Below are positions 16,759 to 26,183 of a stretch of 64,000 nucleotides of DNA, piece by piece. Where the stretch lies: positions 334,113-398,112 of the forward strand of contig NZ_LKEH01000025.1 in the NCBI RefSeq assembly GCF_001642795.1. Direction: 5' to 3'. The translations under genes and the position numbers were made by a program. The notes under the pieces are model-generated. The model ran no database searches. It was not told the origin of the DNA and saw only the letters and a list, made by a program, of their open reading frames with translations. Each line of letters begins with the position of its first letter. Positions within the stretch are counted from its first letter, which is position 1. Origin of the DNA: Pseudomonas viridiflava (GTDB lineage Bacteria; Pseudomonadota; Gammaproteobacteria; Pseudomonadales; Pseudomonadaceae).

Positions 16759-17863
16759 GGGCGACGGCCGAGAACCGGCTTCCCAGCACCGCCTGATAAT
16801 GGTCAAGCAGCCCGCTCACCACCACGTCCCAGCTGTAATGCTCTTCCACGTAGCGTCTGGAAGCCAGGCCCATGGCATGGGCGTCATGGCAGAACAACGC
16901 TTTCACGGCATCTGCCATGGCTCTGGCATCGTTCGCTTCGCACAGCCATCCACAGTGTCCGGGAACGATTTCGGTGAACGCTCCGGCCGCGACGGCGACG
17001 ACCGGGGTTGCGCATGCCATGGCTTCAAGCACCACCAGCCCGAAGGTTTCCTGATCGCCTGCATGAACCAGTGCGTCGGCACTTGCCAGCAGGCGGGCCA
17101 GATTCGTGGCCTTGCAGAAGCGATTGATCACCGTAACGTTGTCCGGCACGTTCATGGGCATGTGCGAGCCCACCAGCAGCAGGTGATAGCGCGGGCCCAG
17201 CTGTTTCATGCATGCAAGCAGCACCGGCAGGTTTTTCTCCTTGGAGCCACGCCCGGCGAAAATCAGCAGATGGGTGTCTTCGAGCAGACCCAGTTCGGCT
17301 TTCAGACCATCGTCCCGGCGCTCCGGGTTGAAAATCTGCAGGTCCACGCCAAGGGGTTGTACATGCACGTTTTCCACGCCCATGCCGATCAGCTTGTCGG
17401 CCATGACCTGACTGGGCGCAAGCACCCTGTCGAAGTTACTGTAGAGCTTGCTGATATAAGCCTGAGCACTCATGCCCATCCAGTTGCCCATGCGGTTGCT
17501 CACCAGCAGCGGAAGGTCTGAGTGGTAGAAGCCGATGACCGGCGCGTCCAGATACCGACGGGCGTCGAGGGCGGCCCAGGCGGTCAGGTAAGGATCGCCT
17601 GCTTCGATCAGGTCGGGCTGCAGGTTGTGCAGCATCTTGCGCCACGGGGCGACCCGAATCGGAAACCGGTAGCCATTGCTGAAGGGCAGGGCAGGGGCCG
17701 GAACACTGTAAATGCCGTCGGCGTGGGCCGGACGCGCACCCGGCACCAGCAGGCTGTGGCGCACGCCGGGACGGCGCCCCAGGCGCGGGTGTTTGGCATC
17801 GAGATAGGTGCGTACGCCGCCGCTGGCCGGGGCGTAGAACATCGTCATGTCGGCAATGTGCAC
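16751..17863 (-). CDS. GT4-family glycosyltransferase
   Basis: A retaining GT-B glycosyltransferase of 370 residues. The N-terminus ADMTMFYAPASGGVRTYLD contains the glycine-rich donor loop, and the C-terminal domain has FAGRGSKEKNLPVLL and ETFGLVVLEAMACATPVVA with the Ex7E motif. It resembles alpha-mannosyl/glucosyltransferases acting on lipids or polysaccharides. Start: GTG at 17863, preceded by GGAGGA with an eight-base gap; the frame remains open 55 codons upstream, but that extension lacks family similarity. Probably co-transcribed with the DUF2334 gene. Confidence 0.87.
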   Translation of the reverse strand: MHIADMTMFYAPASGGVRTYLDAKHPRLGRRPGVRHSLLVPGARPAHADGIYSVPAPALPFSNGYRFPIRVAPWRKMLHNLQPDLIEAGDPYLTAWAALDARRYLDAPVIGFYHSDLPLLVSNRMGNWMGMSAQAYISKLYSNFDRVLAPSQVMADKLIGMGVENVHVQPLGVDLQIFNPERRDDGLKAELGLLEDTHLLIFAGRGSKEKNLPVLLACMKQLGPRYHLLLVGSHMPMNVPDNVTVINRFCKATNLARLLASADALVHAGDQETFGLVVLEAMACATPVVAVAAGAFTEIVPGHCGWLCEANDARAMADAVKALFCHDAHAMGLASRRYVEEHYSWDVVVSGLLDHYQAVLGSRFSAVAHG

Positions 17864-18063
17864 AGCAACATTCCTCCGCTCTGAGGTCGTCTTTTCTTGA
17901 CCTCCTTGAAGAATAGTTGTTCGGTCGGGATTCACCGCCTGGCGGGCAAGCGGCAGACGCCAAGAGTCGTTGAGAGCATGATGCGTCATCAGGCCTGAAC
18001 AAACTGTTGTGGCAATGGCTACGCTCAAGGCCAGCGCGTCTCATGGTGTGGAGAAGGTGAAAC

Positions 18064-19551
18064 ATGCACGACTCTCAAGAAATGATTCTGGGTGCCGCTC
18101 CTGACGGGCAGCCCGTCTCTCAGGCGTTTCGTCTGGCCAATAGACACGGACTGGTGGCTGGCGCGACCGGGACTGGCAAAACGGTGACCTTGCAACGCCT
18201 GGCAGAAGCGTTCAGTGACGCCGGGGTCGCGGTGTTCGCCGCGGACATCAAGGGCGATCTGTGCGGGTTGGGGGCTGCTGGCAATCCCCAGGGCAAGATT
18301 GCCGAGCGAATTGCCGGTATGCCTTGGCTTGAGCACACGCCTCGGGCCTATCCGGTCACGTTGTGGGATATCGACGGGAAATCAGGTCATCCATTGCGCA
18401 CCACGCTGAGCGAAATGGGGCCGCTGCTACTGGGCAATCTGCTGGAACTGACGGACAGCCAGCAGTCGGCGTTATACGCAGCCTTCAAAGTCGCTGATCG
18501 TGAAGGGCTGTTGTTGCTTGACATCAAGGACCTCAAGGCACTCCTCAATCACCTGCGTGACAACCCGCAGTTGCTGGGCGAAGACAGCGCATTGATGACA
18601 ACCGGCTCCAGTCAGGCGTTGCAGAGACGGCTGGCCGTGCTCGAACAGCAGGGCGCCGAAGCGCTGTTTGGCGAGCCTGCCTTGCAACTGGAAGACATTC
18701 TGCAGCCTGACAGCGACGGGCGAGGGCGCATTCATCTGCTGGACGCCAGCAGGCTGGTGCATGAAGCGCCCAAGGTCTACGCGACTTTTCTATTATGGCT
18801 GCTGGCCGAGCTGTTCGAGCAGCTCCCCGAGCGGGGCGATGCCGAAAAACCGTTGCTGGCGCTGTTCTTCGATGAAGCGCATCTGCTGTTTGCCGACACA
18901 CCCAAGGCCCTTCAGGAACGGCTTGAGCAGGTCGTGCGCCTGATACGTTCCAAGGGCGTGGGCGTGTATTTCGTCACGCAGTCACCCGGCGACCTGCCTG
19001 ATGATGTGCTGGCCCAGCTGGGGTTGCGGATTCAACACGGTCTGCGCGCCTTCACGGCCAAGGAACAGAAGTCTCTGCGGGCCGTGGCGGAGGGTTTCAG
19101 GCCCAACCCTGATTTCGATGCCCTGAGTGTGTTAACCGAGCTGGGTATCGGCGAGGCGCTGGTCGGTACATTGCAGGACAAGGGTACGCCCGCCATGGTG
19201 CAGCGCGTGCTCATCGCTGCGCCCCAGTCGCGTATCGGGCCGCTGACGGCAGACGAGCGGGCGAGCCTGATTGCCGGCTCAGCCCTCGGCAGGCGCTACA
19301 ACAAGCCGGTCGACCGTGAATCGGCCTACGAAATGCTGGCCGCGCGCAAGGTGGCCGAGCCTGACGCAACCGATGCCGCGAAAACGAATGAAAAGCCTGA
19401 AGAGAGTTTCAGCGACAAGGCCGGAGAGTTTCTCGGCGGGCTGGCCGGACAGGCCATGAAAAACGCCATGCGTCAGGCGGCGAGCCAGTTGGGGCGAGAG
19501 TTGGTGCGGGGGCTGATGGGGTCGTTGCTGGGCACTAAGAAGCGCAGGTAA
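18064..19551 (+). CDS. HerA-like ATPase (DUF853, YjgR type)
   Basis: A 495-residue FtsK/HerA-superfamily ATPase. Walker A is GATGTGKT at residues 33-40, Walker B is LALFFDEAHLLFAD, and an arginine-containing segment follows near RLIRSKGVGVYFVTQSP. The Gly/Ala-rich tail (GGLAGQAMKNAMRQAASQLG) ending in KKRR is typical of DUF853. Related HerA proteins move DNA with a nuclease partner, but no nurA-like gene is adjacent and the role of the YjgR branch is not established. Single gene; a GC-rich inverted repeat follows. Confidence 0.9.
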   Translation: MHDSQEMILGAAPDGQPVSQAFRLANRHGLVAGATGTGKTVTLQRLAEAFSDAGVAVFAADIKGDLCGLGAAGNPQGKIAERIAGMPWLEHTPRAYPVTLWDIDGKSGHPLRTTLSEMGPLLLGNLLELTDSQQSALYAAFKVADREGLLLLDIKDLKALLNHLRDNPQLLGEDSALMTTGSSQALQRRLAVLEQQGAEALFGEPALQLEDILQPDSDGRGRIHLLDASRLVHEAPKVYATFLLWLLAELFEQLPERGDAEKPLLALFFDEAHLLFADTPKALQERLEQVVRLIRSKGVGVYFVTQSPGDLPDDVLAQLGLRIQHGLRAFTAKEQKSLRAVAEGFRPNPDFDALSVLTELGIGEALVGTLQDKGTPAMVQRVLIAAPQSRIGPLTADERASLIAGSALGRRYNKPVDRESAYEMLAARKVAEPDATDAAKTNEKPEESFSDKAGEFLGGLAGQAMKNAMRQAASQLGRELVRGLMGSLLGTKKRR

Positions 19552-19561
19552 AACTGACTCG

Positions 19562-19592
19562 CTCGGGCGGTGCAAGCGCTGCACCGCCCGAG
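19562..19592. terminator. GC-rich inverted repeat after the HerA-like gene
   Basis: CTCGGGCGGTGCA and TGCACCGCCCGAG form a perfect 13-base stem around a five-base loop. There is no T-run, so it may end transcription weakly from both sides or protect the 3' ends of the two convergent mRNAs. Confidence 0.6.
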
Positions 19593-19602
19593 TGACTTCA
19601 GA

Positions 19603-21075
19603 TCAGGACAGCGCCTTGGACGCGATCCAGAACAGGGCGGCAGACAGCGCCACTGTTGCTGGCAGGGTCAGGACCCAGGCCAGAAGAATCGTGCGAACGG
19701 TGCCGCCCTGCAGGCCGCTTTTGTTCGCAACCATGGTGCCCGCTACGCCCGAAGACAGGATGTGGGTGGTCGAAACCGGCAGGCTGAACACGTTGGCCAT
19801 GCCGATGGCACAGGCGGTGGTGATCTGTGCCGACATGCCCTGTGCGTAGGTCATGCCCTGCTTGCCGATCTTCTCGCCGATGGTCAGTACCACACGCTTC
19901 CAGCCGACCATGGTGCCGATACCCAGCGCCAGTGCAACGGCCAGAATCACCCAGAACGGCGCGTATTCAGTCGTACCGGTCAGGTCCTTGCGCAGCTTCT
20001 CGAGATCGGATTTTTCACGTGCGTCCAGGCCCGGCAACTTGCCGACCTTGCGCGCGGTGTCATCCAGGCACAACAGATAACGACGGACTTCGATACGGCT
20101 TTCGGACGGCATCGAATGGTAGTCGGAGACACCTTTCAAGCGGTCCAGCAGGGCGTCGATGGTCGGCTCGGTCTGTTCCGGGTTGCACGCGGAACTGGAC
20201 GGCAGATCGCCTTTTTCCGCCTTGCCCATCGCCAGGTATTCGCCCAGCGTACTGCTGTTGCGCTGGTAGAACTGGCTGAGGTGCTGGGTGGCGTCGCGGG
20301 TACGTTCGATCTGGTACGTCGTGCTGTTGAGGTCCAGTACGAACTGGCTCGGCACGATACCGATCAGAACCAGCATGATCAGGCCGATGCCTTTCTGGCC
20401 ATCGTTGGAGCCGTGCACGAAGCTGACCGCCATGGCGGAAATCACCAGTACCAGACGGTTCCAGAACGGCGGATGCTTCTTGTCATCCAGCTTGCGACGC
20501 TGTTCCGGGGTCTTGTGCATCTTGGACAGTGGTCGCCACCATTTCAATGCGATCAGGACCAGCCCTGCGATCAGAAAACCTGCCAGCGGCGAGAACACCA
20601 GCGAGGCACCGATATCGATTGCCTTCTGCCAGTTGACGCCATCGGCCAGCGGGATGTCGTTGATCAGGGCGTTGGCCAGACCGACACCGAGGATCGAACC
20701 GATCAACGTGTGGGAACTGGACGCCGGAATACCGAAATACCAGGTGCCCAGGTTCCAGGTGATCGCCGCTGCCAGCAGCGAGAACACCATGGCCAGGCCG
20801 TGGCCGGTATTGACGTTGATCAGCAATTCGACCGGCAGCAGGTGAACGATGGCGTACGCAACGCCCACGCCGCCCAGCAACACGCCGAGAAAGTTGAACA
20901 CACCGGAAAGGATCACTGCCAGATGCGGCGGCATGGCTTTCGTGTAAATGACTGTCGCCACCGCGTTCGCGGTGTCATGAAAGCCATTGATGAACTCGAA
21001 GGCAAGAACAAAGGCCAGGGCAAGCAACAGGCTTACAAGCACCCAAGCATCTAGCCCGCTGAATAATTCGATCAT
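19603..21075 (-). CDS. pitA: Low-affinity inorganic phosphate transporter (Pit)
   Basis: A 490-residue inner-membrane metal-phosphate symporter. Both Pit signature repeats are present: FINGFHDTANAVATVIYTKAM near the N-terminus and SFVHGSNDGQKGIGLIMLVLIG in the middle, each with the conserved (D/N)-rich core. About ten membrane helices flank a cytosolic loop (about 250-370). Start ATG at 21075; the frame is open 50 codons upstream but without membrane character. No DUF47/PhoU-like partner gene lies beside it, unlike many Pit loci. Confidence 0.93.
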   Translation of the reverse strand: MIELFSGLDAWVLVSLLLALAFVLAFEFINGFHDTANAVATVIYTKAMPPHLAVILSGVFNFLGVLLGGVGVAYAIVHLLPVELLINVNTGHGLAMVFSLLAAAITWNLGTWYFGIPASSSHTLIGSILGVGLANALINDIPLADGVNWQKAIDIGASLVFSPLAGFLIAGLVLIALKWWRPLSKMHKTPEQRRKLDDKKHPPFWNRLVLVISAMAVSFVHGSNDGQKGIGLIMLVLIGIVPSQFVLDLNSTTYQIERTRDATQHLSQFYQRNSSTLGEYLAMGKAEKGDLPSSSACNPEQTEPTIDALLDRLKGVSDYHSMPSESRIEVRRYLLCLDDTARKVGKLPGLDAREKSDLEKLRKDLTGTTEYAPFWVILAVALALGIGTMVGWKRVVLTIGEKIGKQGMTYAQGMSAQITTACAIGMANVFSLPVSTTHILSSGVAGTMVANKSGLQGGTVRTILLAWVLTLPATVALSAALFWIASKALS

Positions 21076-21278
21076 GTAGATTTTCTGACCCGGTCTGAAG
21101 GGGGCGCGATTATGACAGAAAAAATACGTATCGACTTGTCGGCCTCGACCGGTGTCGCCTGAAACCAAAAAAAAGACGCATGAGCGCCGCCCCTTGGATG
21201 AGGCAGACAGGCAATGACACTTCAATTTCAGGTCGTGGTAATGCGGATCAGATCAGCGGGGCTGTTCCAGTCTGACCG

Positions 21279-21476
21279 TCAGGACTCCTGTTTCAGGTCC
21301 TGTTCCATCTTTTGCAATTCCTCTTTGAAAGCCTGATCCCGAAGGCTGGCTCGTTTGCGCCAGGGTTTGCGTTCCGGCTCCGGTTGCGCGGCGTAAGTGG
21401 TGATTTCGCCACCGTAGACATCCTTGAAGCGTTGCTCCTGGCGCTCGAGTTCCGCGCGCAGTTCTTCTTTAGTCAC
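21279..21476 (-). CDS. Small charged coiled-coil-like protein
   Basis: A 65-residue highly charged protein (VTKEELRAELERQEQRF at the start, KEELQKMEQDLKQES at the end), almost certainly helical and cytosolic. The GTG start at 21476 has CAGG upstream; a longer in-frame ATG (21533) would add 19 residues unlike the rest. It resembles the small conserved hypothetical proteins common in Pseudomonas. No function can be proposed. Confidence 0.65.
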   Translation of the reverse strand: MTKEELRAELERQEQRFKDVYGGEITTYAAQPEPERKPWRKRASLRDQAFKEELQKMEQDLKQES

Positions 21477-22208
21477 TTTATTACCTGATCGAGTCAAATG
21501 AGTTCCGGCGAAAACGCAATGCACGGCAAACATGTTCGTTCCAGTGGCTGCCCGAAAAACAGGGCAGGGAATTATGCATCAGCACATTGACTGGAAGAAT
21601 CTGAACACCTTGCCGGGCCTAGCGGCTACGGACGCCGGAGGAAAACAACTGTCGTAGCGACATGTGGTTCAGGGTTGAAACGCCGGAGGTTCTGTTTGAC
21701 CGCCGGTTGCAAGGGGCCCGCTACAGCGTTGTACAGGTCCGGTGCGTTGACGCGGCTGCAGCTCGAAGGCTCGTGAGAACGCGAGTCACTGCTGAAGATT
21801 TAGCCCGTCAATGGAAAGGTACTATCGCCAAGAAGTTAGGCTGCGTCAACTATAGCGGTTTGAATAATGAGAGAGCCTACTCATTTTGTACGAATGTTCC
21901 GAAGTATGGGTGAGTCATGTTTATGACGGAACTTTCATAAAGAAGAATTGACAGGCACGGACAAAAAAACGGCGTCGGAATTCAGTAAGTCCGATGGTGC
22001 GACTGTTGGATGTTTGAGGAGGGGGAGTGGGCTCGGAAATTATTCCGGCTTCCGTGTCGGGCGCACAGGATGAGCTGTAATGAAAACGGCCTTGCTTAAA
22101 GGGCAAGGCCGCTGCCTTGGACTTCTCAGTGGGTACCTGACCAGTAATTTCCAAGAAGTCACTTCGTGGCAGACCTAAAGGTATAAGTATATTTCCTACG
22201 GGTCAATT
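21477..22208. other. Long intergenic region before pcaR
   Basis: More than 700 bases without a convincing protein gene. An 83-codon plus-strand frame (21662-21913) and a 77-codon minus-strand frame (21921-22154) lack clear ribosome sites and family features. The composition is patchy and lower in GC than the neighbours. A minus-strand terminator at 22083-22111 is the one strong signal. It may be a decayed gene, or hold a small RNA. Confidence 0.4.
22083..22111 (-). terminator. Minus-strand terminator with no assigned gene
   Basis: On the minus strand CGGCCTTGC, a seven-base loop, GCAAGGCCG, then TTTTC: a compact rho-independent terminator. No recognised coding gene ends here. TTGACC and TATACC-like elements lie upstream near 22201 and 22180 on the same strand, so a transcript of about 80-100 bases is conceivable. 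Confidence 0.55.
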
Positions 22209-22240
22209 GCGATTATCGGCCATTGGTTCGATAATCGCAC
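22209..22240. promoter_or_regulatory. PcaR-type operator upstream of pcaR
   Basis: GCGATTATCG and CGATAATCGC are perfect inverted arms separated by ten bases. The right half lies within GTTCGATAATCGCAC (22226-22240), which matches the PcaR binding sequence described for the P. putida pcaI promoter. It lies about 85 bases before the pcaR ATG, so autoregulation is likely, and it could also affect any divergent transcript. Confidence 0.75.
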
Positions 22241-22322
22241 AAGCCGAAGGTTGATCAATGCGCTGCATGGGTCTGAAACCGCCGGTTCACAAGGCCTGAA
22301 AGGGTGTATAGAGGTTGCGGCA

Positions 22323-23165
22323 ATGAACGACGAACTGCGTAATTCTTTTTCCTCACTGGCTCCGCCCATCGTGGCATCGCCTGCCAAGCGGATCCAGGCA
22401 TTGACCGGCGATCCTGATTTCATGACCTCGCTCGCGCGTGGGCTTGCAGTGATTCATGCCTTTCAGGAGCGTAAACGGCACTTGACCATTGCGCAGATCA
22501 GCCACCGTACGGAAATTCCCCGGGCGGCAGTGCGTCGTTGTTTGCACACCTTGATCAAGCTCGGCTATGCCACCACGGATGGCCGCACCTACTCTTTATT
22601 GCCCAAGGTTCTGACGCTGGGTCATGCCTATCTGTCGTCCACGCCGCTGGCGATTTCTTCGCAGCCTTATCTGGACAGGATGAGCGATCAGTTGCACGAG
22701 GCGTGCAACATGGCCACCCTGGAAGGTGACGACATCCTTTATATAGCCCGGTCTGCCACGACCCAGCGGCTGATATCGGTGGATCTCTCGGTAGGCGGCC
22801 GACTGCCTGCGTATTGCACGTCGATGGGGCGCATCCTGCTGGCTGCGCTGGATGACGTGTCCCTGCAGGAATACCTGGATCACGTTGACCTGCAGCCCAA
22901 GACCAGTCGCACCATTCGCACACCCGAAGCCTTGCTCGAATGCCTGCAACAGGTTCGTCAGCAGGGCTGGTGCATTGTCGATCAGGAACTGGAGCAGGGG
23001 CTTCGCTCGATTGCCGTGCCGGTCTATGATGCATCGGGTCAGGTACTGGCTGCGCTCAATGTCAGCACCAGTGCCGGACGGGTAGCCCGCAGTGAGCTGG
23101 AGCAGCGTTTTCTGCCGATCATGCTCGACGCCAGCCGTGATCTGAGCACACAGTTGTTCACCTAA
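22323..23165 (+). CDS. pcaR: IclR-family regulator of beta-ketoadipate genes, PcaR
   Basis: Activates pca genes for aromatic catabolism in response to beta-ketoadipate. The 280-residue protein has an N-terminal winged helix (SLARGLAVIHAFQERKRHLTIAQISHRTEIPRAAVRRCLHTL) and an IclR effector domain ending SELEQRFLPIMLDASRDLS. The DSG-like and SMGRILLA segments are characteristic. Start ATG 22323 follows AGAGG; upstream in-frame codons have no family match. Operator palindromes flank the gene on both sides, and pcaIJF follow on the same strand. Confidence 0.93.
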   Translation: MNDELRNSFSSLAPPIVASPAKRIQALTGDPDFMTSLARGLAVIHAFQERKRHLTIAQISHRTEIPRAAVRRCLHTLIKLGYATTDGRTYSLLPKVLTLGHAYLSSTPLAISSQPYLDRMSDQLHEACNMATLEGDDILYIARSATTQRLISVDLSVGGRLPAYCTSMGRILLAALDDVSLQEYLDHVDLQPKTSRTIRTPEALLECLQQVRQQGWCIVDQELEQGLRSIAVPVYDASGQVLAALNVSTSAGRVARSELEQRFLPIMLDASRDLSTQLFT

Positions 23166-23194
23166 GCGGCAGGTTATCGATGATCAGCGAATGG

Positions 23195-23226
23195 GTTCGA
23201 TTACCGAACAGTTAGTCGATTATCGG
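23195..23226. promoter_or_regulatory. PcaR-type operator upstream of pcaI
   Basis: GTTCGATTACCGAAC (23195-23209) and GTCGATTATCGG (23215-23226) repeat the half-site seen upstream of pcaR, the second in inverted orientation. It lies about 95 bases before the pcaI start, in the expected place for activation of the pcaIJF operon. Confidence 0.65.
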
Positions 23227-23321
23227 ATTGTTTGCGGCAGGGCTCAGGCATAACCTCATTTTCATTCCGGCGCAGGTCTTCGCGCTGATCATTGAACATG
23301 ATGTTGGGTTCGGAGCACCTC

Positions 23322-24179
23322 ATGGCAGACATTCTTTCTCTACGCGATGCGGTGAAGCAACTGGTCAACGATGGCGACACCGTTGCGCTGGAAGGCTTCA
23401 CCCACCTGATCCCCACGGCCGCCGGTCATGAAATCATCCGTCAGGGCAAAAAAGACCTGACGCTGGTGCGCATGACCCCCGACCTGATCTACGACCAGTT
23501 GATCGGTGCCGGTTGTGCCAAGCGCCTGATTTTCTCGTGGGGCGGCAATCCGGGCGTTGGCTCGCTGCACCGTCTGCGCGATGCGGTCGAAAAACAGTGG
23601 CCGCGTGCGATGGAAATCGAAGAGCACAGCCACGCCGACCTGGCCAACGCTTACGTTGCCGGTGCTTCGGGCCTGCCGTTTGCGGTGCTGCGCGCCTACG
23701 CCGGTTCCGATCTGCCGAAGGTCAACCCGCTGATCAAGACCGTGACCTGTCCCTTTACGGGTGAAGTGCTGGCGGCCGTGCCGTCCGTGCGCCCCGACGT
23801 GACCGTGATCCACGCGCAGAAAGCCGACCGCAAGGGCAACGTGCTGCTCTGGGGCATCCTGGGTGCGCAGAAGGAAGCCGCGCTGGCAGCCAAGCGTTGC
23901 ATCGTCACGGTCGAGGCAATCGTCGATGACCTCAAGGCACCAATGAACTCCTGCGTACTGCCGACCTGGGCGCTCAGCGCAGTCTGTCTGGTGCCGGGTG
24001 GCGCGCATCCTTCCTACGCCCATGGTTACTACGAACGCGACAACCCTTTCTATCAGGCCTGGGACCCGATTGCCCGAGACCGTGAAACCTTCAAGGCCTG
24101 GATCGACGAATACATCCACGGCACGGCGGACTTCAGCGAATTCCAGAGCAAGCTGGCTCGCGCTTCGGAGGCAAAATAA
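23322..24179 (+). CDS. pcaI: 3-oxoadipate CoA-transferase, subunit A
   Basis: With PcaJ it moves CoA from succinyl-CoA to 3-oxoadipate, the penultimate step of protocatechuate/catechol breakdown. The 285-residue protein shows the family I CoA-transferase alpha start (GDTVALEGFTHLIPTAAGHEIIR) and the FSWGGNPGVGSLHRLRDA section; LKAPMNSCVLPTWAL is near the C-terminus. It is the long alpha subunit typical of pseudomonads. GGAG lies upstream of the ATG, and its stop overlaps the pcaJ start (TAATG). Confidence 0.93.
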   Translation: MADILSLRDAVKQLVNDGDTVALEGFTHLIPTAAGHEIIRQGKKDLTLVRMTPDLIYDQLIGAGCAKRLIFSWGGNPGVGSLHRLRDAVEKQWPRAMEIEEHSHADLANAYVAGASGLPFAVLRAYAGSDLPKVNPLIKTVTCPFTGEVLAAVPSVRPDVTVIHAQKADRKGNVLLWGILGAQKEAALAAKRCIVTVEAIVDDLKAPMNSCVLPTWALSAVCLVPGGAHPSYAHGYYERDNPFYQAWDPIARDRETFKAWIDEYIHGTADFSEFQSKLARASEAK

Positions 24180-24958
24180 TGACGTACACCACCAGTGAAA
24201 TGATGACCGTTGCCGCCGCCCGCCGTCTGCGCAACGGAGCGGTCTGCTTTGTCGGGATCGGCTTGCCGTCGAAGGCAGCGAATCTGGCACGTCTGACGTC
24301 TGCGCCGGATGTGGTGCTGATTTATGAGTCCGGTCCGATCGGTGCCAAGCCAACTGTGTTGCCGCTGTCCATCGGCGATGGCGAGCTGGCTGAAACGGCG
24401 GACACCGTCGTCGCCACCAGCGAGATTTTCCGCTACTGGCTGCAGGGCGGACGTGTGGATGTCGGCTTTCTGGGCGCCGCGCAAGTCGACCGTTTCGGCA
24501 ACATCAACACCACAGTCGTGGGCGACTACCACAACCCGAAAGTGCGCCTGCCGGGTGCCGGTGGCGCGCCGGAGATTGCCGGGTCGGCCAAATCGGTGCT
24601 GATCATTTTGAAGCAGTCGGCACGTTCTTTCGTCAACAAGCTCGATTTCATCACCTCGGTCGGCCACGGCGAAGGCGGCGATTCTCGCAAGCGCCTGGGC
24701 CTGCCCGGTGCCGGTCCCGTGGGCATCATCACCGACCTGTGCATCATGGAGCCGGAAGAGGGCAGCAACGAGTTCGTGGTGACCACGCTGCACCCAGGGG
24801 TTACCCGCGAGCAAGTCATCGCCGCAACCGGCTGGGAAGTACGGTTTGCCGACAGCGTGGTCTATTCCGAAGAACCCACCGACGTCGAACTGACCGCTTT
24901 GCGGGATCTGGAAGCCCGGACCGCTGCTGCCCACGGTCAGGTCGCAGGAGAAGCGTGA
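24179..24958 (+). CDS. pcaJ: 3-oxoadipate CoA-transferase, subunit B
   Basis: The 259-residue catalytic subunit. YESGPIGA holds the glutamate that forms the CoA thioester intermediate in family I CoA-transferases, and [23 protein letters not shown] is the conserved middle block. It overlaps pcaI by one base and pcaF by one base (TGATG), so the three genes form one coupled operon controlled by PcaR. Confidence 0.93.
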   Translation: MTYTTSEMMTVAAARRLRNGAVCFVGIGLPSKAANLARLTSAPDVVLIYESGPIGAKPTVLPLSIGDGELAETADTVVATSEIFRYWLQGGRVDVGFLGAAQVDRFGNINTTVVGDYHNPKVRLPGAGGAPEIAGSAKSVLIILKQSARSFVNKLDFITSVGHGEGGDSRKRLGLPGAGPVGIITDLCIMEPEEGSNEFVVTTLHPGVTREQVIAATGWEVRFADSVVYSEEPTDVELTALRDLEARTAAAHGQVAGEA

Positions 24959-26160
24959 TGCGTGACGTATTTATCTGCGATGCGATTCGCACCCCCATCG
25001 GCCGTTTTGGTGGCGGTCTGTCCTCGGTACGAGCCGACGATCTGGCGGCCATTCCGATCAAGGCGTTGATGGAGCGCAACCCCACCGTCAACTGGCAAGA
25101 AGTCGACGAGGTGTTCCTTGGTTGCGCCAATCAGGCCGGTGAAGACAACCGCAACGTGGCGCGTATGGCTGCGCTGCTGGCCGGCCTGCCGACGACGGTG
25201 CCGGGCGTGACGCTCAATCGTCTGTGCGCTTCGGGCATGGACGCCATCGGCACGGCGTTCCGCGCCATCGCAACCGGCGAGATGGAATTGGCCATTGCAG
25301 GCGGCGTCGAGTCGATGTCGCGTGCGCCTTTCGTCATGGGCAAGGCTGACGCCGCGTTCTCGCGCAACATGAAACTGGAAGACACCACCATTGGCTGGCG
25401 CTTCATCAACCCGGCCATGAAAGCCCTCTATGGCGTGGACTCCATGCCGGAGACCGGCGACAACGTGGCCACCGACTTCTCTATTTCTCGAGCCGATCAG
25501 GACGCTTTCGCCCTGCGCAGCCAGCAACGCGCTGCCGTTGCCCAGGCTGCGGGCTTTTTCGAGGAAGAAATCGTGCCGGTGCGTGTGGCGCACAAGAAAG
25601 GCGAAACCGTCGTCGACAAGGATGAGCACCCGCGTGCCGACACCAGCCTGGAAACCCTGAGCAAGCTCAAGCCGGTCAACGGGACGGACAAGACGGTCAC
25701 GGCAGGCAATGCGTCTGGTGTGAACGACGGGGCCGCTGCGCTGATTCTGGCTTCCGCCGAAGCGGTCAAGAAGCACGGCCTGACGCCTCGGGCGCGCGTT
25801 CTCGGCATGGCCAGTGCGGCCGTTGAGCCTCGCGTGATGGGCATCGGTCCGGTGCCTGCGGTTCGCAAGCTGGTCGAGCGGCTGGGTCTGGCGGTCTCCG
25901 ATTTCGATGTCATCGAACTCAACGAGGCGTTTGCCAGCCAGGGTATCGCGGTGCTGCGAGAGCTGGGCCTTGCCGACGATGCGGCCCAGGTCAATCCCAA
26001 CGGCGGCGCGATTGCCCTGGGGCACCCGCTGGGCATGAGCGGCGCGCGGCTGGTACTGACGGCGTTGCACCATCTGGAAAAGACCGGCGGTCGCAAAGGT
26101 CTGGCGACCATGTGCGTCGGTGTCGGCCAAGGCCTGGCGTTGGCCATAGAGCGTCCATAA
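24958..26160 (+). CDS. pcaF: 3-oxoadipyl-CoA thiolase
   Basis: Cleaves 3-oxoadipyl-CoA to succinyl-CoA and acetyl-CoA, the last step of the beta-ketoadipate pathway. The 400-residue thiolase has the nucleophilic Cys in [13 protein letters not shown], the NEAFA motif, the His in [16 protein letters not shown] and the second Cys in MCVGVGQG. Length and motif order are canonical. Earlier pathway genes (pcaHG, pcaBDC) are not in the window. Confidence 0.95.
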   Translation: MRDVFICDAIRTPIGRFGGGLSSVRADDLAAIPIKALMERNPTVNWQEVDEVFLGCANQAGEDNRNVARMAALLAGLPTTVPGVTLNRLCASGMDAIGTAFRAIATGEMELAIAGGVESMSRAPFVMGKADAAFSRNMKLEDTTIGWRFINPAMKALYGVDSMPETGDNVATDFSISRADQDAFALRSQQRAAVAQAAGFFEEEIVPVRVAHKKGETVVDKDEHPRADTSLETLSKLKPVNGTDKTVTAGNASGVNDGAAALILASAEAVKKHGLTPRARVLGMASAAVEPRVMGIGPVPAVRKLVERLGLAVSDFDVIELNEAFASQGIAVLRELGLADDAAQVNPNGGAIALGHPLGMSGARLVLTALHHLEKTGGRKGLATMCVGVGQGLALAIERP

Positions 26161-26183
26161 CGCTCCTTTTTCGCTTTGTTCAG

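Noticed and set aside
21662..21913. 83-codon plus-strand ORF in the gap before pcaR
   Set aside because: No ribosome site, unusual codon use and no recognisable protein features; left as unassigned.
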